From contig JAZUJX010000043.1 of the NCBI GenBank assembly GCA_045642965.1, forward strand, positions 1 through 10,465: a stretch of DNA of 10,465 nt, given 5' to 3'. A model generated the notes under the pieces. The model had not been told where the DNA came from, made no database searches, and worked only from the letters and a program-made list of their open reading frames with translations. The DNA is from Equadaptatus sp045642965 (GTDB lineage Bacteria > Synergistota > Synergistia > Synergistales > Synergistaceae). Each line of letters opens with the position of its first letter. Position 1 is the first letter of the stretch. Below are positions 5,800 through 10,465 of this stretch, piece after piece. The translations under genes were made by a program, and so were the position numbers.

Positions 5800-7674
5800 T
5801 TAGTTCTTCGTTCTGCGTTCTGCGTTCTTCGTTCCGCGCAGCGAAGCGAGCCCCGCGAGCGCAAGCAGCGCGAACGCGCCGAACCCTGCGTTGCAGCCTG
5901 ACGAGGAGGATTTTTCTCCGTCAAATTTCGCGTCTTCGTTAAGCTCCGCAACGGTTATTGCCGTTGTACCGTTCTTGAAGTATTTGCCGTATTCAGGCAC
6001 GGAGAACGAAATGACGCCGTAATCTCCGTCTTCCTCGTACTCCGCTTTGAACGCCGTGTATTTTGTCAGTTCAAGCGTTCCGTCGTCTGCTAATCCGATT
6101 TTTGCCCCGCTGCCGTCTGCCACCGCCGCTCTGGCTTCGCCGGCGGCTTTCCCGTTGCAAACAATCTTGTTGTCTGTACTAATAGCGACGTCGGGTTCCC
6201 CGGCGGTTGTAATAACAGTGTCAAAATCGTCTTCGTCCGACATCAAAATAGCACTATCATCTGCGTCTGCCGCTTGTTCCGCTTTGTCCGGAAGAAGCAC
6301 GGCAAGCCGCTTGTTTTTGTTATAGTCTTTTATTTTGTTTCCGAGCAGAATTTTGAACTTCGCCGTCTGCTTGTCTTCCGCGCCGCCGGACTGTTCAACA
6401 GTCATTGCAAGCCTTGTTTTGGAAACTGCTTCCGTCAGTCCCGACACTCCCGTTATCTGTTCGAGGGACAGGATGGGGACGGGCGAAGTCTGCTTGATTT
6501 CATCTTTGATTTTCAGCTGTTCCGGCAGTTCGCTGTCGGGAAGCAGCAGCGCTTTGCCGTCCAGACCATCGTTTGACGTAAGGATTACGTTGTACATTGC
6601 GGTCGGCGCGGAGAACCTGTCGGGCTCATTATCGCCGCTGACCTGTTCGGAAACAAACGCCACTTTGCAGTTCCAGCTTGGCAGCGACAAATTTTTGAAC
6701 GACAGTTGGGCTTCTCCGCTTCCGTTTGTTGACGTGTCCGCAACCTTTGCGTAGTTTATCAGGTTGCCATTATTATCGTAAAGCAGAGCCGAGAGATACA
6801 TATTTTCGCCCGTTTTCACACCGCTGTATTTCACGGTAACAATGTTGCCTATTGCGATAGTCCAGTGCGCAAGCGCGGTCAGAGTTGCGTTCGCAACGGC
6901 AATGCTGCGGTCTGTTTCCGTCAGTTTCCAGCCGCCTGAACCGTCGTAATCCTTCAGCGTAAAGCCGTCGCCGACTTTAACGTCCGCCTTTCCGCCGGTC
7001 GGAGCTGTTTTGAAAGCGGTCTGCGCAAAAATCGGGGATTGCAGATTTATTTGCAAAGCCGGACGAACCAAAAGCGGGACAGATATCTCTTCACCGGGGT
7101 AATCTACGATGGGGTTGCCCCAGAGGTCATGATGAATATCAGCAGCGCGAAGGGGTGCCATAGTGCCTTTTGAACGAAGCCACCAGTCCTTGCCGCGGCC
7201 AAGTCTGAGGATATCCGCAGGCAGCACCTCTGCCTCAACAACTGAAAGGATGTAAAGCAAATCGTCGTACCGCGCAGGTATCATAGCTACACAGTCTGAC
7301 ATATCGTGCTTTTCTATGTAGTTTTTCCCGTCAGCGGTGCCGTTGACTTCTGCCCACGTAAGCTGCGGTCCCGTGTAGCTTTTCATTTCCTTTTCGTACT
7401 CGTTCACCTTCCCGCGGAGAACAGACATGTAGTAATGGTGGGCACCGGAGGATGTGCCGAATACTGAGCTGCTTATCCCCTCCGTCGTGATTATGTAGCC
7501 GCTTTTGTCGTCTTTTTTGAACAGCATCCAGTTGTAGCCGGCGAAATCTGTTTTGTCGCCGATCTCGGAAAATATTTTCCCCTCAAATATCCCGACCGCG
7601 AACGCCGGCGATACCGAAGCGAATAGGAACGATGCAAGCATTAAAACCGCGTAAAGTTTTTTGAAATTTCTCAT
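5800..7674 (-). CDS. Secreted Synergist-CTERM surface protein with DUF6273-like (WWLRS/VRPAL) domain
   Basis: This 624-residue exported protein has no assigned function. A signal peptide occupies residues 1-26 (basic MRNFKK, hydrophobic core, cleavage after AFA). Residues about 30-212 resemble the DUF6273 type, with DWWLRS (163-168) and LVRPALQINL (202-211). A beta-rich region (about 230-380) and a low-complexity acidic region follow. The C-terminus has SSSSGCNAG (Cys594), a hydrophobic helix and basic residues, the Synergist-CTERM sorting signal, so the product is probably processed and anchored at the cell surface. The start is ATG 7674 because a GGAGGT ribosome site (complement of 7682-7687) lies 7 nt upstream. 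The frame runs back 11 codons to a TTG, but that would place the Shine-Dalgarno inside the gene. The last residues (TKNAERRTKN) are encoded by TTC-GTTCTGCG-like repeat DNA and may be a late extension. A single-gene unit, not linked to its neighbours. Confidence 0.85.
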   Translation of the reverse strand: MRNFKKLYAVLMLASFLFASVSPAFAVGIFEGKIFSEIGDKTDFAGYNWMLFKKDDKSGYIITTEGISSSVFGTSSGAHHYYMSVLRGKVNEYEKEMKSYTGPQLTWAEVNGTADGKNYIEKHDMSDCVAMIPARYDDLLYILSVVEAEVLPADILRLGRGKDWWLRSKGTMAPLRAADIHHDLWGNPIVDYPGEEISVPLLVRPALQINLQSPIFAQTAFKTAPTGGKADVKVGDGFTLKDYDGSGGWKLTETDRSIAVANATLTALAHWTIAIGNIVTVKYSGVKTGENMYLSALLYDNNGNLINYAKVADTSTNGSGEAQLSFKNLSLPSWNCKVAFVSEQVSGDNEPDRFSAPTAMYNVILTSNDGLDGKALLLPDSELPEQLKIKDEIKQTSPVPILSLEQITGVSGLTEAVSKTRLAMTVEQSGGAEDKQTAKFKILLGNKIKDYNKNKRLAVLLPDKAEQAADADDSAILMSDEDDFDTVITTAGEPDVAISTDNKIVCNGKAAGEARAAVADGSGAKIGLADDGTLELTKYTAFKAEYEEDGDYGVISFSVPEYGKYFKNGTTAITVAELNEDAKFDGEKSSSSGCNAGFGAFALLALAGLASLRGTKNAERRTKN

Positions 7675-7719
7675 GACATAGACCTCCGAAACATTTATAA
7701 AAAACAATTACTATAAAAC

Positions 7720-7788
7720 CTTAAGGGCGCACTTATTCTCCCTAAAGAAGCACGGTCGATATTCCCTGCGGTCATCTGCACTTAGCAC
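7720..7788 (-). repeat. Left arm of a 69-bp near-perfect inverted repeat
   Basis: The reverse complement of these 69 bases matches 8456-8524 with 4 mismatches and no gaps. The arm ends 46 bp upstream of the start of the surface-protein gene, pointing toward it. Weaker similarity seems to continue outward (GTTTT..., then GTAATTG and a T run on both sides). Reading the plus strand, the arm stays open as KGALILPKEARSIFPAVICT and then stops; this is not evidence of a gene. Confidence 0.92.
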
Positions 7789-7833
7789 CTCGCACTTCGC
7801 ACTTTGCACATACTGTCGCTGCGCTCCGTACTC

Positions 7834-7903
7834 AAGCGGGAATTGCCCGGTAAAACGTTTGCCTCACTGCGTTCGGCACAGGCGGGCAATTCACCCACCG
7901 CTT
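7834..7903. repeat. Imperfect inverted repeat (AAGCGGGAATTGCCCG type)
   Basis: AAGCGGGAATTGCCCG (7834-7849) is answered by CGGGCAATTC...CCGCTT (7883-7903), with a few extra bases in the right arm. The loop is about 33 nt. It could fold into a long hairpin on either strand. There is no T-run after it, so it is not called a terminator. Confidence 0.5.
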
Positions 7904-7942
7904 TCGCCTGCACTTAGCCCTCCGAAAAACCTAAGACCCGCA

Positions 7943-8088
7943 AAAATCTTCGTCTTCCTGCGAAGTCCGCAGGACTTCCCAGGATCCAGCGACTTTTTCT
8001 GTTCACTGACGGGCAAAGCCCGTAACGCCACTGGATTCCGCGCCTCCGCGTTGCTTCGCGCGGAATGACGGTCTTTTTATTGTTCCTT
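7943..8088. repeat. Dispersed structured repeat, copy B
   Basis: This copy corresponds to the left part of copy A at 5592, in the same orientation. It keeps the CCTGCG/CGCAGG hairpin, ATCCAG/CTGGAT (7984-7989, 8031-8036) and ACGGGC-AAA-GCCCGT (8009-8023, loop changed from TTC). The last hairpin is TTCCGCG/CGCGGAA (8036-8042, 8059-8065) where copy A has TTCTGCA/TGCAGAA. Both arms changed together, so pairing is preserved. Confidence 0.85.
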
Positions 8089-8131
8089 AAAGGTTCTTAA
8101 AGGTTTTATCTTTTCAAGCCTTTCCGCTTCC

Positions 8132-8205
8132 CTCCATGCAGAATGACAGACTTTTTATTGTTTCTTCAAGGTTTTCGTTTTTAGCCTTTGGTTTTTGCTT
8201 ATAGC
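8132..8205. repeat. Dispersed structured repeat, partial copy C
   Basis: These bases nearly match 5700-5794: the segment beginning CTCCATGCAGAATGACAGAC through the tail GCCTTTGGTTTTTGCTTATAGC. Relative to copy A they lack roughly one internal TTTTTCGCTTTTAG unit. Only the right half of the final hairpin (TGCAGAA) is present. The copy therefore looks like a fragment left by recombination next to copy B. Confidence 0.8.
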
Positions 8206-8274
8206 ATATAGCTTTCTTTTTCCTTCCTGCCGTTATTATACCATTTCCGAAAGAATTTGTACCGCTTTTCTCTG

Positions 8275-8294
8275 CGCTTATTCTAAGCGTTTTT
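8275..8294 (+). terminator. Possible weak terminator hairpin
   Basis: CGCTTA (8275-8280) and TAAGCG (8284-8289) form a 6-bp stem with a TTC loop and are followed by T5. No plus-strand gene precedes it within the interval, so its role is unclear and it may be chance. Confidence 0.3.
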
Positions 8295-8455
8295 ACTGAT
8301 TTTTCACTGCGTATTTTTACGGATATTTGTATATTTTTGTATTCATCGTAAAAAACGTCTGAAAACGACGCATAAAAACGGCTCGGACTTTTTATTTCCA
8401 TCGCCGTTTTTTAGCTTTTCAGGCTTTTCGTTTTTAGTCTTTTGCCAGGTGCTGC

Positions 8456-8524
8456 GTGCAAAGTGCAGATGACCGCAGGGAATATCGACCGTGTTTCTTC
8501 AGGGAGAATAAGTGCGCCTTTAAG
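8456..8524 (+). repeat. Right arm of a 69-bp near-perfect inverted repeat
   Basis: This is the partner of the arm at 7720-7788, in inverted orientation. It ends 14 bp before the -35 box of the antiporter promoter and 67 bp before its start codon. Both arms thus stand upstream of a gene in the same relative direction. Confidence 0.92.
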
Positions 8525-8538
8525 TTTTCCATTCGTAA

Positions 8539-8566
8539 TTGATTTTTGCAGACTGTAATGTATAAT
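8539..8566 (+). promoter_or_regulatory. Promoter of the NhaC-family gene
   Basis: A consensus -10 TATAAT (8561-8566) is preceded, with a 16-bp spacer, by TTGATT (8539-8544), which matches four of six -35 positions. Predicted transcription begins near 8573, giving a leader of about 20 nt that contains only the ribosome site. The 69-bp repeat arm would then lie upstream of the transcript. Confidence 0.7.
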
Positions 8567-8591
8567 TTTAACGAATACGGAGGTGGTTCGC

Positions 8592-10241
8592 ATGAGGAGG
8601 AATAATTACGCTTTTTTGGCGGCGGCGGTTCTTCTGTTCGCAGTTTTGGCGTGGCTGAACGGCAGAGCCGGTTCCGTGGCGGGAGAGAGCTATAAGCCTG
8701 CGGCTTACGCCACGATTTTTGCCCTTTTTCCGCCCGTTATAGCGATAGGTCTTGCTCTTGTTACCAAGGAGGTTTATTCTTCGCTTTTTACCGGCATTTT
8801 CTTCGGAGCGCTGCTTTACGCAAACGGCAATCTTGAGTTTATGCTGAATACGCTTTTTTACAATGCCGAGGGCGGTATGGTGACAAAGCTTTCCGATGCG
8901 TGGAACGTCGGTATTCTGATCTTTCTGGTTATTTTGGGCATTCTTGTAGCGCTGATGAATAAGGTCGGCGGTTCCCGCGCTTTCGGGTACTGGGCTTCAA
9001 AGAATATTAAGACCCGCACGGGAGCTTTGTGCGCCACAGCTTTGCTCGGCATTCTGATTTTCGTGGACGACTATTTCAACTGCCTCACCGTCGGTTCGGT
9101 TATGCGTCCCGTTACGGACAAGTGCAATATCAGCCGCGCGAAGCTTGCCTATCAGATAGACGCGACGGCGGCTCCGGTCTGTATTCTTGCGCCCGTTTCA
9201 AGCTGGGCGGCAGCCGTTTCGTCTTCCGTCCCCGCCGGTTCGCATATCAACGGTTTTACAACGTTTCTGCACACAATACCTTATAATTTCTATGCACTCG
9301 GCACTTTGTTTATGCTTTTTGCCCTTGCGTTTATGGATTTTGATTTCGGCGCCATGAAGCTGCATGAGGACAATGCGGCAAAGGGCGACCTGTTCACCAC
9401 TCCCGAACGCCCCTACGGCGAAGCTGACGAGGAGTTTAACAATCAGAAAGGGCAGGTGTTTGACCTGGCGGCGCCCGTTGCCATTCTGATTATTTTCTGC
9501 TGTACGGGTATGCTTTACACCGGCGGATTTTTTAAGGGCGTTCCTTTTGTTGACGCTTTCACGAACTGCGATGCTTCCAAAGGTCTTGTTTTCGGAAGCA
9601 TTTCCACTCTTGCCGCGACTTTTCTGCTGTATATGTTCCGCAGCGTGATTACGTTCCGCGAGTTTATGGATTGCGTGCCCGACGGTTTTAAGGCTATGGT
9701 TGCCCCTGTTCTGATTCTGACTATGGCGTGGACGCTGTCCGGTATGACTACTCTGCTTGGCGCAAAGTTTTACGTGCATGACGTAGTTGCAAATTCGGCT
9801 GCCTCTCTGCAGCTTTTCCTTCCGTTTATTATTTTCATTATCGCTGTTTTTCTTGCTTTTTCAACAGGCACAAGCTGGGGAACGTTTGCGATTTTAATTC
9901 CGATTGTGTGCAATATTTTTGACAGTCCGGACACTTATCAGATGCTTATAGTTTCAATTGCAGCCTGCCTTTCAGGCGCCGTCGCTGGCGATCACAGCTC
10001 GCCGATCAGCGATACGACTATTATGGCGTCCGCCGGCGCGCATTGCGATCACGTCAACCACGTGACAACTCAACTGCCTTACGTGTCTGTTGTGGTTGTC
10101 TGTTCCGCTGCCGGCTATCTGCTTACCGGATGGCTCGCTTATTCTTTTGAGAACAGTTTTGCTTTGCTCGGGCTGCCTTTCACTCTCATGCTGCTGTTCG
10201 GTGCATTGTATGCAATTCGTTCGCGCGTAAAAAACAATTAA
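8592..10241 (+). CDS. Na+/H+ antiporter NhaC family protein
   Basis: This 549-residue integral membrane transporter has about 11-13 hydrophobic segments and belongs to the NhaC branch of the ion transporter superfamily. Family marks are FVDDYFNCLTVGSVMRPVTD (157-176), PVSSWAAAVSSSVP (201-214), STGTSWGTFAILIP (424-437) and GAVAGDHSSPISDTT (462-476), the last containing conserved Asp and His. A hydrophilic loop of about 40 residues (250-290) separates the two halves. Known relatives exchange Na+ for H+, and some swap organic acids or amino acids, so the substrate is not certain. The start is ATG 8592, with GGAGG (8579-8583) ending 8 nt upstream. A GTG three codons earlier overlaps the Shine-Dalgarno and is rejected. 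The gene stands alone between its own promoter and a strong terminator. Confidence 0.93.
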   Translation: MRRNNYAFLAAAVLLFAVLAWLNGRAGSVAGESYKPAAYATIFALFPPVIAIGLALVTKEVYSSLFTGIFFGALLYANGNLEFMLNTLFYNAEGGMVTKLSDAWNVGILIFLVILGILVALMNKVGGSRAFGYWASKNIKTRTGALCATALLGILIFVDDYFNCLTVGSVMRPVTDKCNISRAKLAYQIDATAAPVCILAPVSSWAAAVSSSVPAGSHINGFTTFLHTIPYNFYALGTLFMLFALAFMDFDFGAMKLHEDNAAKGDLFTTPERPYGEADEEFNNQKGQVFDLAAPVAILIIFCCTGMLYTGGFFKGVPFVDAFTNCDASKGLVFGSISTLAATFLLYMFRSVITFREFMDCVPDGFKAMVAPVLILTMAWTLSGMTTLLGAKFYVHDVVANSAASLQLFLPFIIFIIAVFLAFSTGTSWGTFAILIPIVCNIFDSPDTYQMLIVSIAACLSGAVAGDHSSPISDTTIMASAGAHCDHVNHVTTQLPYVSVVVVCSAAGYLLTGWLAYSFENSFALLGLPFTLMLLFGALYAIRSRVKNN

Positions 10242-10250
10242 GCGTAATTC

Positions 10251-10290
10251 AAAAAACAGGCGCGGCTGAGCCGCGTCTGTTTTTTGTTCT
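10251..10290. terminator. Strong terminator after the NhaC-family gene
   Basis: A 16-bp stem (10251-10266 with 10270-10285), with one G-U wobble and a TGA loop, starts 9 bp after the stop. It has an A6 left foot and a T6 right foot, so it can terminate in both directions and would also serve the gene entering from the right. Confidence 0.93.
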
Positions 10291-10387
10291 GTTTTTTGTT
10301 CTGTTGTGCTGTCCTGCTTTTTCTTAAAGCTTTTCGCTTTTGTTTTTTTTGTCTTTAGCTTAATGCTTGCAGCTTAGTGCTTATAAC
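10286..10387. repeat. T-rich degenerate tandem repeat
   Basis: Units such as GTTCTGTTTTTT (twice in succession) and then TTTAGCTTAATGC / GCAGCTTAGTGC / TTATAACTTACAGC recur imperfectly. The style matches the low-complexity tails at about 5740-5830 and 8405-8445. There is no gene signal. Confidence 0.5.
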
Positions 10388-10465
10388 TTACAGCTTTATC
10401 AGGCAGTTTTTCTTTGCCCCGTTCTGCATTATGGTGATTTCTATCGTTGCGTGCGCTTCGCTGCT
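10388..10465 (-). CDS. 3' end of an unidentified minus-strand gene (partial)
   Basis: Read on the minus strand, the frame is open from the window edge for 25 codons to TAA (complement of 10388-10390), ending ITIMQNGAKKNCLIKL. Amino-acid makeup is protein-like and the stop falls where low-complexity repeat DNA begins. A bidirectional terminator lies about 100 bp beyond. It is too short to name a family and could be a chance frame. Confidence 0.4.
   Translation of the reverse strand, partial: SSEAHATIEITIMQNGAKKNCLIKL

Larger units (their letters stand above)
7720..8524. other. 805-bp gene-free interval bounded by inverted repeats
   Basis: This divergent intergenic region holds repeats B and C, a smaller dyad and an AT-rich unique part (8206-8455), but no convincing gene. 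The two longest frames (plus 7859-8068 and minus 8114-8401) run through repeat DNA, lack ribosome sites and look like nothing known. The minus strand has TGGTATAAT (complement of about 8233-8241), a possible extended -10 that would transcribe leftward. I see no transposase, and no clear target-site duplication beyond the arms. Confidence 0.7.

Noticed and set aside
5592..5830. CRISPR array
   Set aside because: The repeats are degenerate, of unequal length and without regular unique spacers, and no cas gene is visible.
6047..6754. Plus-strand frames inside the surface-protein gene
   Set aside because: They lie opposite a gene with a signal peptide, a good ribosome site and a recognisable sorting signal. 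The frames overlap each other and resemble no known protein.
7859..8068. 69-codon plus-strand frame
   Set aside because: It runs mostly through dispersed repeat B and has no ribosome site.
8114..8401. 95-codon minus-strand frame in the gene-free interval
   Set aside because: It has no Shine-Dalgarno and no recognisable motif, and its second half is encoded by repeat C and the low-complexity tail.
8456..8524. Inverted-repeat arms as a riboswitch in the leaders of both genes
   Set aside because: The antiporter promoter lies downstream of the arm, so the arm would not be in that transcript. Only a short UUCUU/GAGAA stem is visible, and no known riboswitch core fits.

Overview
The window looks like chromosomal DNA from a member of the Synergistota (Synergistetes). 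The best evidence is the C-terminus of the large minus-strand protein. It ends in a Ser-rich SSSSGCNAG motif, a hydrophobic helix and a basic tail, the pattern of the Synergist-CTERM protein-sorting signal known from that phylum. The clade-II single-chain PurL and the 558-residue formate-tetrahydrofolate ligase fit an anaerobe of this kind. The assignment rests on motif recognition, not on a database search.

Layout. (1) Bases 2-3829 hold two plus-strand housekeeping genes joined without a gap: the 3' part of purL and complete fhs, closed by a strong terminator at 3869. The two genes belong to one-carbon and purine metabolism: Fhs makes 10-formyl-THF, and PurL performs the fourth step of purine synthesis. 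(2) Bases 3830-4150 hold no intact gene, but contain a start-less, coding-like open stretch and AT-rich DNA with TTGCG boxes. (3) Bases 4151-5449 form a small regulatory island: a promoter and a CI/LexA-type XRE-S24 repressor, then a second near-consensus promoter carrying two TGTAC(A/G) boxes 12 bp apart, then overlapping YefM-like antitoxin and YoeB-like toxin genes. Two hairpin terminators end the island. The toxin-antitoxin pair is visibly richer in A+T than purL-fhs. (4) Bases 5592-8524 are repeat-rich and surround one minus-strand gene for a secreted, surface-anchored protein with a WWLRS...VRPAL domain. (5) Bases 8539-10285 hold a complete NhaC-family antiporter gene with its own promoter and terminator. 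(6) The last 78 bases appear to be the 3' end of another minus-strand gene.

The most unusual material is non-coding. A dispersed repeat occurs nearly whole at 5592-5794 and, split and partly duplicated, at 7943-8205. The copies differ by paired substitutions that keep a hairpin intact, so the folded structure seems to be under selection. Separately, a 69-bp inverted repeat with 4 mismatches and no gaps (7720-7788 and 8456-8524) bounds an 805-bp gene-free interval between two divergent genes. The same sequence therefore sits just upstream of both genes, in the same orientation relative to each. I found no CRISPR array, rRNA or tRNA gene, and no recognisable transposase.
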